Assembly: GCA_040079635.1 (NCBI GenBank)
Contig: JBEBJY010000039.1
Span: 1-24,620 of the forward strand
Length of the DNA stretch: 24,620 nucleotides
Reading direction: 5' to 3'
Origin: Aalborgiella sp040079635
GTDB lineage: Bacteria > Pseudomonadota > Gammaproteobacteria > Burkholderiales > Burkholderiaceae_C
Under the pieces are notes generated by a model. That model was not told the DNA's origin and ran no database searches. It was given only the letters and a program-made list of their open reading frames with translations. Position numbers and translations under genes: made by a program. Within the stretch, counting starts at the first letter, position 1. Every line of letters begins with the position of its first letter. Of this stretch, positions 10,684-16,912 are shown in pieces.

Positions 10684-10689
10684 ATTCTA
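10684..10689 (-). promoter_or_regulatory. Possible -10 box of icd
   Basis: TAGAAT on the minus strand lies about 50 nt upstream of the icd start. No good -35 is found at the usual spacing (a TTGACA sits too far upstream at 35 nt), so this is weak. Confidence 0.25.
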
Positions 10690-10790
10690 GTCTTAAAAAA
10701 AGTTGCAAAAATAGTTGAAAAAGTTGTCAACCATAACGATTCTCGTCTCGTTACGGATACACCTTCCAGATTTATTGGCAGGAATTTTTT

Positions 10791-10804
10791 AAATAACGTT
10801 ATTT
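10791..10804. promoter_or_regulatory. 14-bp perfect palindrome before the Ala-rich gene
   Basis: AAATAACGTTATTT is a perfect palindrome located 2 nt before the AGGA Shine-Dalgarno (10807-10810) of the Ala/Lys-rich gene. It could be an operator for a dimeric regulator or a small mRNA hairpin near the ribosome site. No known regulator consensus is recognised. Confidence 0.4.
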
Positions 10805-10819
10805 TTAGGAACTCTCATC

Positions 10820-11119
10820 ATGAACAAAATCCTCGCCGCTTTGGTTGCTGGTCTCTTCGCTGCTACTACATTCGCTGCTTCTCACGCTGCTGCTCCTGCA
10901 GCTGCTGCTAAGCCAGCTGCAGCCGCTGCTGCTCCAGCAGCAGCTCCTGCTGCTGCCGCACCAGCTGCAAAAGCTGCGGCTCCAGCTGCAGAAATGAAGA
11001 AAGAAGAAGCTAAGCCAGCTGCTGCAGCTAAGCCAGCTAAAAAAGCAAAGAAAATGAAGAAAGCTGCTAAAGCTAAAGCCGCTGCTCCAGCTGCTGACGC
11101 AAAACCAGCTGCCAAGTAA
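10820..11119 (+). CDS. Exported Ala/Pro/Lys-rich low-complexity protein
   Basis: 99 residues. A signal peptide is clear (MNKILAALVAGLFAATTFAAS, cleavage near residue 19-21). The mature part is mostly Ala, Pro and Lys with AAP/AKP repeats, then a basic block AKKAKKMKKAAKAKAAAP (about 74-91). Small exported proteins of this composition are common hypothetical genes in Comamonadaceae-type genomes; the basic tail recalls histone H1-like or AlgP-like repeats, but the signal peptide argues for the envelope. AGGA precedes the ATG. The basic block is copied in the 19-residue ORF downstream, and both share the terminator at 11335-11374. Composition makes homology-based naming unsafe; function unknown. 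Confidence 0.75.
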   Translation: MNKILAALVAGLFAATTFAASHAAAPAAAAKPAAAAAAPAAAPAAAAPAAKAAAPAAEMKKEEAKPAAAAKPAKKAKKMKKAAKAKAAAPAADAKPAAK

Positions 11120-11228
11120 TATATTAGCTGGCTTGAAGCTTAGCTTAAGCCATGCTAGTATTCGGATGTAGTGGGTGATGAAAGTTATCCGCTACTTTTT
11201 TAAAACTTTAAATATTTGGAAGACTATC

Positions 11229-11288
11229 ATGGCTAAAAAAGCAAAGAAAATGAAAAAAGCAAAAAAAGCAGCTCCAGCAGCTAAGTAA
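11229..11288 (+). CDS. 19-residue Lys/Ala micro-ORF, satellite of the upstream gene
   Basis: The ORF encodes MAKKAKKMKKAKKAAPAAK. It has its own GGAAG (11218-11222) at 6-nt spacing. Its first ~26 coding bases are almost identical to the basic block of the preceding gene, and even the leader resembles that gene's leader (GGAA...CTNTCATCATG versus GGAAG-ACTATCATG). This looks like a partial tandem duplication keeping only the basic tail, without a signal peptide, so the product would be cytoplasmic and strongly cationic. It ends 7 nt before a hairpin and about 45 nt before a strong terminator, consistent with a real transcript. Translation is unproven. Confidence 0.5.
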   Translation: MAKKAKKMKKAKKAAPAAK

Positions 11289-11295
11289 TTTTTGC

Positions 11296-11329
11296 GACAA
11301 TGGCATGAACTTCGGTTCTAGCCATTGTC
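11296..11329 (+). terminator. UUCG-capped hairpin after the micro-ORF
   Basis: GACAATGGC pairs with GCCATTGTC (9 bp), with an inner GAAC-UUCG-GUUC stem across a small internal loop. No T-run follows, so it is more likely an mRNA 3'-end stabiliser or first half of a tandem terminator than a terminator by itself. Confidence 0.6.
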
Positions 11330-11334
11330 AACAC

Positions 11335-11374
11335 AACCCGCCTCAGGTTTCGACTTAGGCGGGTTTTGTTTTTT
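11335..11374 (+). terminator. Intrinsic terminator of the Ala/Lys-rich operon
   Basis: AACCCGCCT pairs with AGGCGGGTT around a short loop, followed by TTGTTTTTT. This is a strong rho-independent terminator for the two Lys/Ala-rich ORFs. Confidence 0.92.
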
Positions 11375-11443
11375 GTACTCGATTTTTGTCAACGCTTGCT
11401 TCTTGAACATCGTTAGTATTGTTAAACTGAATCTGGCTCACAC

Positions 11444-11449
11444 TAGAAT
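11444..11449 (+). promoter_or_regulatory. Possible -10 box of the DUF192 gene (leaderless start)
   Basis: TAGAAT lies 6 nt upstream of ATG 11456, with TTGTTA 19 nt further upstream as a weak -35. No Shine-Dalgarno is present. Transcription would start at or beside the ATG. Confidence 0.4.
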
Positions 11450-11455
11450 ACGCCT

Positions 11456-11923
11456 ATGAAAATCATCTTTTGCCAGCCGTTGGCTATAGCTATCAGCTTA
11501 TTGATTAGCAGCTTTTTACATAGTGCGGCATTCGCCCAAGAAGGCCCGCAGCTCAATTTGCAACGTATCAAGATCTCCGCTGGCATGCACCAAATTGACA
11601 CACAACTCGCGATGACGCCTGCAGAGCGTCAAATTGGTCTGATGAATCGCCCCACCATGCCTGCCCACGAAGGCATGCTGTTTGTATTTGACGAACCCAC
11701 TCGGCAATGCTTTTGGATGAAGAACACGCTGTTACCGTTGACAGCGGCTTTTGTCGCAGACGATGGCACGATCGTGAACTTAGAAGACATGAAACCGCAG
11801 ACTTTAGAAGCACATTGTTCAACAAAAGCGGTGCGCTATGTGCTGGAAATGAACCAAGGCTGGTTTGCCAAACGAGGTATCAAGGCCGGTACCAAGCTTT
11901 CTGGCGTGCCTTTTAAACAGTGA
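11456..11923 (+). CDS. DUF192 family exported protein
   Basis: 155 residues. Signal peptide at 1-28 (hydrophobic LAIAISLLISSFLHSAAFA, cleavage before QEGPQ). The rest matches DUF192: ELAMTPAERQIGLMNRP-type segment, MLFVFDEP, CFWMKNTLLPLTAAFVADDGTI, ending with a Gly-rich strand turn. The family is small, periplasmic in many proteobacteria, and without established biochemical function. It stands alone between two terminators. Family assignment is secure; the role is unknown. Confidence 0.9.
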   Translation: MKIIFCQPLAIAISLLISSFLHSAAFAQEGPQLNLQRIKISAGMHQIDTQLAMTPAERQIGLMNRPTMPAHEGMLFVFDEPTRQCFWMKNTLLPLTAAFVADDGTIVNLEDMKPQTLEAHCSTKAVRYVLEMNQGWFAKRGIKAGTKLSGVPFKQ

Positions 11924-11963
11924 GACTGTTGTGAATATCTGACGACCATGTGACAAATTCACG

Positions 11964-11997
11964 AAAAAGGCCAGAAACGCAAGTTTATGGCCTTTTT
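11964..11997. terminator. Bidirectional terminator between DUF192 gene and sodB
   Basis: AAAAAGGCC pairs with GGCCTTTTT; an inner AAAC-GCAA-GTTT stem is capped by a GNRA loop. T/A runs flank both sides, so it can terminate both convergent genes. Confidence 0.92.
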
Positions 11998-12047
11998 AAA
12001 TAATCGAGGTTAATGATCTTAAATCCTACACCCCGATGCACTCAAGC

Positions 12048-12629
12048 TCAAGCGAAGTTGGCTTGCGCAAATTCCCAATTCACCAAGCTGTTGAGGAAAG
12101 TTTCCACAAACTTAGGACGTGCATTGCGGTAGTCAATGTAGTAAGCGTGTTCCCACACGTCAACCGTCATCAAAGCTTTGTCGCCCGTGGTCAACGGTGT
12201 ACCAGCAGCGCCCATGTTGACGATATCAACCGTGCCATCCGCCTTTTTCACCAACCAAGTCCAGCCAGAGCCAAAATTGCCAACGGCTGATTTGACGAAA
12301 GCTTCTTTAAACGCTGCGTAAGTGCCAAACTTGGCATTGATGGCCGCTGCCAAAGCACCTGTAGGCTCGCCACCGCCCGCTGGCTTCATGCAGTTCCAGA
12401 AAAAGGTGTGGTTCCAGATTTGTGCGGAGTTGTTGTAAATGCCGCCAGAAGATTTCTTGATGATTTCTTCCAAAGTCATACTTTCAAACTCGGTGCCCTT
12501 TTGCAGGTTGTTGAGGTTGACCACATACGCGTTGTGGTGCTTACCGTGGTGAAACTCTAAAGTTTCTTGTGAGTAGTTAGGTGCCAAAGCGTCAATCGCG
12601 TACGGCAGTGCTGGTAGGGTATGTTCCAT
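12048..12629 (-). CDS. sodB: Iron superoxide dismutase
   Basis: 193 residues from the chosen start (E. coli SodB is 193). It converts superoxide to peroxide and oxygen in the cytoplasm. Metal ligands are H27, H74, D157 and H161 (FHHGKHH, WNHTFFW, DVWEHAYY); Q70 and AAGTPLTT favour the iron type over manganese. The frame is open to an ATG at 12683, but MEHTLPALPY at 12629 fits the family and has AAGGA (12636-12640) at 6 nt. It starts 34 bp after the xseA stop on the same strand, so it is probably co-transcribed or uses a promoter within xseA. Ends before the bidirectional terminator. Confidence 0.97.
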   Translation of the reverse strand: MEHTLPALPYAIDALAPNYSQETLEFHHGKHHNAYVVNLNNLQKGTEFESMTLEEIIKKSSGGIYNNSAQIWNHTFFWNCMKPAGGGEPTGALAAAINAKFGTYAAFKEAFVKSAVGNFGSGWTWLVKKADGTVDIVNMGAAGTPLTTGDKALMTVDVWEHAYYIDYRNARPKFVETFLNSLVNWEFAQANFA

Positions 12630-12663
12630 GGTGAGTCCTTCAGTGGTGAAATAATCTTTGATT

Positions 12664-14016
12664 CTAACGATGTCGTGTTGCACTTGAGGCTTGTACGGTC
12701 AAATCAATCTGCCCAATGGCCAAAGTAGCGCGCAATGCTTGTCCTGCTTGCACTTGGGCAGCATCAACAACGGTTGCGCCTTCTTCATCTGCAAGCCAAG
12801 CGTAGCCGCGCTGTAGCACAAGCTGTGGATCAAGCAAAGCCAAGCCACGTTCTGACCGCGCTAACCGCTCTTGCATGCGCGACAAAGCAGATTTCACCTG
12901 ATTGGGCCACTGCATTTGCAAAGACAACACCTGCTGGCGCTGACTTGCGATTTGACCTTTGACAGCAAATTTCAAATGCTGACCATGGCTTTGCAGCTGC
13001 TGGCGCTGCTGTGCCAGCCAGCTTGACGGTCTGCCCAAACGCGCTTGGGCACGATCTAGGCGTTGGTTTTGACTATCTACATAGCGGTTGGCAGTGCTTT
13101 GTAGGCGATCTTGCATCAAATCCAGCGTATTGAGCCAAGTTTGTTGCGATGCGCTAACCAATTCTGCCGCCGCCGTTGGCGTCGGTGCGCGCACATCGGC
13201 GACAAAATCGGCAATCGAAAAATCTGTTTCATGGCCCACGCCCACGATGATGGGAATCGGGCTGTCGGCAATCGCTCGCGCCAAGGCTTCGTCGTTGAAA
13301 GCCCACAAATCTTCCAGCGAACCGCCACCGCGCACCAGTAAAATGACGTCGATTTTAGGCAATTCATCAGATAACAAATCAGACTCTAGCCGGCGTATTT
13401 GTTTATTGTATTGATATAATTTTGATAGCGATTTGATAATCTCTTGTGGTGCATTGGCACCTTGCACAGACGCTGGTGACAGCACCACAGGAATGTGCGG
13501 CACACGGCGCTGTAAAGCTGTGGCGACGTCGTGCAAAGCGGCTGCGCCCAGCGACGTGACCAAACCAATTTTGCGCGGCATCAGCGGCAAGGCACGCTTG
13601 CGGCTGGGCTCAAACAGTCCCTCGGCTTCCAGCTTGGCTTTGAGGCGCAAAAACTGCTCAAACAACGCGCCCTGCCCCGCTTGGCTGATGCTTTCCACAA
13701 TCAACTGCAAATCGCCGCGCGGCGTGTACACGTCAATTCTGCCCCGCACTTCAACAAAATCGCCATCGCGCGGCATGAAGTCCGCCATCGACGCCGCGCG
13801 TTTGAACATCGCACAGCGAATTTGCCCACTCGCGTCTTTCAGCGAAAAGTAGCAATGCCCCGAACTAGCGCGGGAAAACCCTGATATTTCACCCCGCACG
13901 GTGACTGGGTTGAACCGCGCATCCAGCGCATCAGCAATCGCGCGGCACAGCGCACCGACCTGCCAAACTTGCGTAGGAAGTCGTCGGGTGTTGGTTGAAA
14001 TCGTATCTTCGTTCAT
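12664..14016 (-). CDS. xseA: Exodeoxyribonuclease VII large subunit
   Basis: 450 residues. With XseB it degrades single-stranded DNA. OB-fold DNA-binding domain at about 15-115 (VRGEISGFSRASSGHCYFSLKD), catalytic domain about 130-330 with the family motif VRGGGSLEDLWAFND (from 228) and GVGHETDFSIADFVAD, then a long coiled-coil region (about 290-400, Gln/Arg-rich). Residues 197-212 derive from an interspersed repeat; the stretch between QEII and the DVILLVRGGGS strand is about 16 residues longer than in E. coli. No Shine-Dalgarno is found (the minus strand reads AACCTCC before ATG); GATAAT ends 10 nt upstream of the ATG. It is divergent from exbB across a 457-bp region. xseB is not in the window. 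Confidence 0.95.
   Translation of the reverse strand: MNEDTISTNTRRLPTQVWQVGALCRAIADALDARFNPVTVRGEISGFSRASSGHCYFSLKDASGQIRCAMFKRAASMADFMPRDGDFVEVRGRIDVYTPRGDLQLIVESISQAGQGALFEQFLRLKAKLEAEGLFEPSRKRALPLMPRKIGLVTSLGAAALHDVATALQRRVPHIPVVLSPASVQGANAPQEIIKSLSKLYQYNKQIRRLESDLLSDELPKIDVILLVRGGGSLEDLWAFNDEALARAIADSPIPIIVGVGHETDFSIADFVADVRAPTPTAAAELVSASQQTWLNTLDLMQDRLQSTANRYVDSQNQRLDRAQARLGRPSSWLAQQRQQLQSHGQHLKFAVKGQIASQRQQVLSLQMQWPNQVKSALSRMQERLARSERGLALLDPQLVLQRGYAWLADEEGATVVDAAQVQAGQALRATLAIGQIDLTVQASSATRHR
13381..13428 (-). repeat. Interspersed element, copy 5 (inside xseA)
   Basis: Sense relative to xseA. The minus strand starts CTATCAAAATTATAT and keeps the 3' half intact (AAATACGCCGGCTAGAG), while the left half has diverged. 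The consensus read in this frame has TAG and TAA; here they are TAT and CAA. It is the most degraded of the nine accepted copies. Confidence 0.75.
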
Positions 14017-14473
14017 GGAGGTTTAAATTATCGTTATTTATCGGCTCAGAAACTCAAAAAGCCCGTGTTTATTCATTTCTTTGCTCATATAAATGCGTCG
14101 TGTGACAGCTTAAAAACAATAGCGTGACATTTCAGTGACACCTTGCAAGCCATTGATTTTATTTAATAATTTTCGCTATCTTTTTTGAAATTCGTTATTT
14201 TTAATATGCTTATTTTTTGAGCAGTCCAACAAAAGTACCTAAATATGCGGGTCTGCGTCAAATGCAAGGTAGTTTTGCACAAAGATATCCACAGTTTTTG
14301 TGTGCTTCACTTTTTGACAAAAGATTGAATATTTTTTAAAAAATTTGATGTTTTTTCGTGCTGATTCTTACCGATTCAGCATAAAACTGTGATGAACTGG
14401 TGCTGCCTAGGTCATAATTGCCAGCGTTGCTAAAACGCAGTATCTGCCCCCAATACATTCGGAGAAACTCCTC
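14017..14473. other. Long AT-rich divergent intergenic region (xseA / exbB)
   Basis: This is 457 bp without a convincing gene. It must hold the promoters of xseA (minus) and the exbB operon (plus). Visible items: three GTGACA hexamers at 14102, 14124 and 14135 (spacing 22 and 11 bp); a very AT-rich stretch 14150-14220; one DnaA-box-like ATATCCACA (14285-14293); TTGACA at 14314-14319 without a good -10; and CATAAT at 14413-14418, the best -10 candidate for exbB. A single DnaA-like box is not enough to suggest an origin. Confidence 0.6.
14102..14140 (+). repeat. Three helically phased GTGACA repeats
   Basis: GTGACA occurs at 14102-14107, 14124-14129 and 14135-14140, so starts are 22 and 11 bp apart, close to two turns and one turn of DNA. 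This arrangement suits a protein binding one DNA face upstream of xseA or exbB. The regulator is unknown, and chance is possible for a hexamer. Confidence 0.35.
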
Positions 14474-15097
14474 TTGCTATCCATCATTCAAGCCGCCGGC
14501 TGGCCCATTTGGCCGCTCATTGCCTGCTCTATCATCGCCTTAGCCTTGGTGTTTGAGCGTTTTTACAGCTTGCGCGTCAACAAAATTGCACCGATTAACT
14601 TGATTGAGGAAGCGCTTACCGTCTCGCGCAATTCCGTGCCTGGCCCCGATGTGGTGAAGCAGTTGGAACTTAGCTCTGAGCTTGGCGTCGTCCTCGCCAG
14701 CGGCTTGCGTGCGTTGAACATCAACCCACGCGCGACTGAAGCAGATTTACGCGCCAGCATGGAAGAGTCTGGCCGTGTGGTTGGACACCGTTTGGAGAAA
14801 TACCTCACGGCACTCGCCACCATCGCCTCCGCCGCTCCTTTATTGGGTTTGCTGGGCACCGTTATCGGCATGATTGAAATTTTCGGTTCGCAAGGCTCAA
14901 GCACCGGTGGGGCTAACCCCGCACAGCTGGCGCAAGGTATTTCAATGGCGCTGTACAACACCGCGTTCGGTTTGATTGTCGCTATTCCTGCCCTGATTTT
15001 TTGGCGCTATTTTCGCGCTCGGGTTGACGAGTATTTGTTGACGCTGGAGCTCAACTCTGAACGCTTGTTGCGTCATTTAGTGACTCTGCGTAAATAA
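14474..15097 (+). CDS. exbB: ExbB/TolQ/MotA-family proton channel subunit
   Basis: 207 residues, with a TTG start. An inner-membrane proton-channel protein that, with ExbD, uses the proton-motive force to energise outer-membrane work. Three membrane segments are evident: about 10-30 (WPLIACSIIALALVFERF), 110-133 (LATIASAAPLLGLLGTVIGMI) and 155-180 (ISMALYNTAFGLIVAIPALIFW). GLLGTV and the TAFGL stretch are family hallmarks. The TTG is chosen because LSIIQAAGWPIWPL matches the family N-terminus and GGAG (14461-14464) lies 9 nt upstream; that GGAG can pair with CTCC (14468-14471), a small hairpin over the ribosome site. First gene of the envelope operon; exbD follows after 19 nt. TolQ is an alternative name, but no tolA/tolB/pal genes are near. 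Confidence 0.9.
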   Translation: MLSIIQAAGWPIWPLIACSIIALALVFERFYSLRVNKIAPINLIEEALTVSRNSVPGPDVVKQLELSSELGVVLASGLRALNINPRATEADLRASMEESGRVVGHRLEKYLTALATIASAAPLLGLLGTVIGMIEIFGSQGSSTGGANPAQLAQGISMALYNTAFGLIVAIPALIFWRYFRARVDEYLLTLELNSERLLRHLVTLRK

Positions 15098-15116
15098 GAA
15101 GCTAAGCGTAAACACC

Positions 15117-15566
15117 ATGGATTTTCGCAACCGCTCCCACCGCAGCGCCAGCACAGAGCCCGAAATCAACCTGATTCCGTTCATCGATGTGCTCTTGGTG
15201 GTGTTGATTTTTCTTATGTTATCAACCACTTACAGCAAGTTTACAGAGCTGCAGTTGAAACTTCCCACAGCTGACACCCAAGCCGCCAAAGACCGGCCGA
15301 ACGAGATCATCGTCACCGTCAACAGCGCAGGCACTTACTCAGTCAACAAAACGGTTGTGCAACAGCGCGGCGTGTTGGCGTTGGCGGCAGCCTTGGCTGA
15401 TGCCAGCAAAGCCATCGGCACACCTGTGGCCGGTAAAGAGCCGGTGGTCATCATCAGTGCGGATGCGCAAGCCACGCACCAGTCCGTCATCAGCGTGATG
15501 GAAGCGGCACGGCAAACGGGTTTGAACCAAATCACCTTTGCAACGCAAAAAACAGGTGCAAAATAA
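15117..15566 (+). CDS. exbD: ExbD/TolR-family biopolymer transport protein
   Basis: 149 residues. One N-terminal membrane helix (about 18-37, INLIPFIDVLLVVLIFLML) with the essential proton-carrying Asp at D24, then a periplasmic domain of ExbD/TolR type ending QTGLNQITFATQ. It works with the preceding ExbB. Its 3' end overlaps the proposed lpxK start by about 29 bp, indicating translational coupling with lipid A synthesis, a linkage seen in many Burkholderiales. Confidence 0.92.
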   Translation: MDFRNRSHRSASTEPEINLIPFIDVLLVVLIFLMLSTTYSKFTELQLKLPTADTQAAKDRPNEIIVTVNSAGTYSVNKTVVQQRGVLALAAALADASKAIGTPVAGKEPVVIISADAQATHQSVISVMEAARQTGLNQITFATQKTGAK

Positions 15567-16635
15567 AGAAACTATTGGAGACAAGCTAAAAATTGGCTTG
15601 CAATCGGCGTGGTACAAGCATGGGTTGCTATCGTTTTTAATATCAGCCCTACTCTGGCCACTGTCTCAGGTTTACAAGTTTTTAGCGTTAACGCACCGCA
15701 AGCTGTACCAATTTGGCATTTTAAAAGTCAATAAAGTCAGCGTTCCCGTCGTCGTGGTTGGCAACATCGTCGCGGGCGGCGGTGGCAAAACGCCTACTGT
15801 TATCGCGTTGGTGCAGCATTTACAAGCGCAAGACATCCAAGTCGGCGTGATTTCGCGTGGCTATGGGCGAAGCAGCACGGAATGCCTAGAAGTCAAAAAG
15901 GACAGCAAGATTTCAGATGTTGGGGACGAGCCAGCTGGCATTCTTATTGCTTGTTCAGCTCCTGTATTTGTAGCTAATTCACGGTTTGAGGCGGCCTCAG
16001 CCATGCTCAAAACCTACCCAGCCACCCAAGTCATCATCTCCGACGACGGTTTACAGCACCACGCGCTGCAACACGATATTGCCATCACGGTGTTTGACGA
16101 CAGGGGTTTGGGCAATGGTTTGCTGTTACCGGCGGGACCGTTACGAGAGTCAGCGGTTAAAACAATCAACTCACTGGTTCTTCATACAGGTAACCAAGCC
16201 GTCAAATTGACCCATACGGCTGTCCCGCAATTCACTGCGCGCCGCGCTTTGGCGAGTTATGCGCTTCAAGCTGACGGCAGCCGCGTCAATTTAAGCGATT
16301 TAAAAAATACCGATAAGCTGCTGGCACTTGCTGGCATTGCCAACCCCAAAGCGTTTTTTGAGATGTTAAGAGGTACGGGTTTGAACGTAACAAAAACGCT
16401 CGCCCTTCCTGATCACTATAATTTTAATAGCTACTTAGGCAATGAATACGCCGGCTACACCCTTATTTGTACAGTAAAAGATGCCGTTAAATTGTGGTCT
16501 ATTCAGCCAACACTGAACCTTCAAATCTTGGCAATTCCGCTAGAATTTGAGCCTGAAACTGCGTTTTTCACAGCCTTTGATGCGCTGCTGCAACCTTTAT
16601 TAAAGCCATCGATAAAGCCATTGATAAACGCCTAA
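15538..16635 (+). CDS. lpxK: Tetraacyldisaccharide 4'-kinase
   Basis: 365 residues from TTG 15538. It phosphorylates the 4' position of the lipid A precursor at the inner membrane. A hydrophobic N-terminal segment (about 28-50), P-loop AGGGGKTP (79-86), ISDDGLQH (167-174), LLPAGPLRE and catalytic PDH (291-293) are visible. The C-terminal motif usually written TEKDAVK reads TVKDAVK (312-318) here. Codons 294-310, immediately after the catalytic His and before that motif, come from an interspersed repeat; the interval is not longer than in E. coli LpxK. The start is uncertain: TTG 15538 lies inside exbD without a Shine-Dalgarno; GTG 15556 and TTG 15598 are alternatives, the latter giving LQSAWYKHG, close to the usual N-terminus. 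Confidence 0.92.
   Translation: MQRKKQVQNKETIGDKLKIGLQSAWYKHGLLSFLISALLWPLSQVYKFLALTHRKLYQFGILKVNKVSVPVVVVGNIVAGGGGKTPTVIALVQHLQAQDIQVGVISRGYGRSSTECLEVKKDSKISDVGDEPAGILIACSAPVFVANSRFEAASAMLKTYPATQVIISDDGLQHHALQHDIAITVFDDRGLGNGLLLPAGPLRESAVKTINSLVLHTGNQAVKLTHTAVPQFTARRALASYALQADGSRVNLSDLKNTDKLLALAGIANPKAFFEMLRGTGLNVTKTLALPDHYNFNSYLGNEYAGYTLICTVKDAVKLWSIQPTLNLQILAIPLEFEPETAFFTAFDALLQPLLKPSIKPLINA
16416..16470 (+). repeat. Interspersed element, copy 6 (inside lpxK)
   Basis: The copy has the hairpin CTAT-aatttta-ATAG, then CTACTTAGGCAATGAATACG and CCGGCTAC, one core difference from consensus. It is read in the one sense frame that is naturally free of stops, giving NSYLGNEYAGYTLI. It lies directly after the catalytic PDH codons. 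Confidence 0.88.
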
Positions 16636-16665
16636 ATCACCGACTTAAAAGTTATCATCACAGTC

Positions 16666-16875
16666 ATGGACTCAAAATTACTCGAACTGCTCGTCTGCCC
16701 CGTCACCAAAGGCCCTTTGCGCGCTGGTCGCCCAGATCCGCAAAACCCGGCGCTGCAGGAGCTGATTTCTAAGAGCGCCCGCTTGGCTTACCCTGTGCGT
16801 GACGGGATTCCGATTTTGCTGGAGTCTGAGGCGCGGGTTTTGACGGATGAAGAGATAGAGCAATTGCAAGGTTAA
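16666..16875 (+). CDS. Trm112/YcaR-family small protein
   Basis: 69 residues, normal for the family. LLELLVCPVTKGPL, LAYPVRDGIPILLE and EARVLT are typical. E. coli YcaR has CPVC; here the second Cys is Thr (C11-P-V-T), and no other Cys remains, so zinc binding is unlikely. The family is nearly always found between lpxK and kdsB, as here, but its bacterial function is not settled. Gaps are 30 and 37 nt on either side, so it belongs to the operon. Confidence 0.92.
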   Translation: MDSKLLELLVCPVTKGPLRAGRPDPQNPALQELISKSARLAYPVRDGIPILLESEARVLTDEEIEQLQG

Positions 16876-16912
16876 ATCAAACCTATTTAACTTTTCAGTT
16901 AATTAGCAACCC

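Noticed and set aside
10632..10730. N-terminal extension of icd by 33 residues.
   Set aside because: The extension does not look like Icd, and the ATG at 10631 has a good ribosome site and family match.
10882..11115. Long Ala/Phe-rich ORF on the minus strand opposite the Ala/Lys-rich gene.
   Set aside because: It is a by-product of the GCT/GCA-rich repeats; no ribosome site, and the plus-strand frame has a signal peptide and terminator.
11478..11522. Signal-peptide region of the DUF192 gene resembling an antisense element (TTATTGATTAGCAGCT).
   Set aside because: The match is partial with indels and the core GGCGTATT part is missing; could be a very old copy but chance is as likely.
12630..12683. 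N-terminal extension of sodB overlapping the end of xseA.
   Set aside because: MEHTLPALPY at 12629 gives the exact family length and has AAGGA at the right spacing.
14285..14293. DnaA-box-like ATATCCACA in an AT-rich region, possible replication origin.
   Set aside because: One box only, and no dnaA, dnaN, gidA or parAB genes nearby.
15929..15960. Stretch in lpxK resembling a reversed element core (GCTGGCATTCTTATTGC).
   Set aside because: Only about two thirds of positions match, no hairpin is present, and the protein aligns with E. coli LpxK here without a gap (GDEP...APV), so it is probably native coding sequence.
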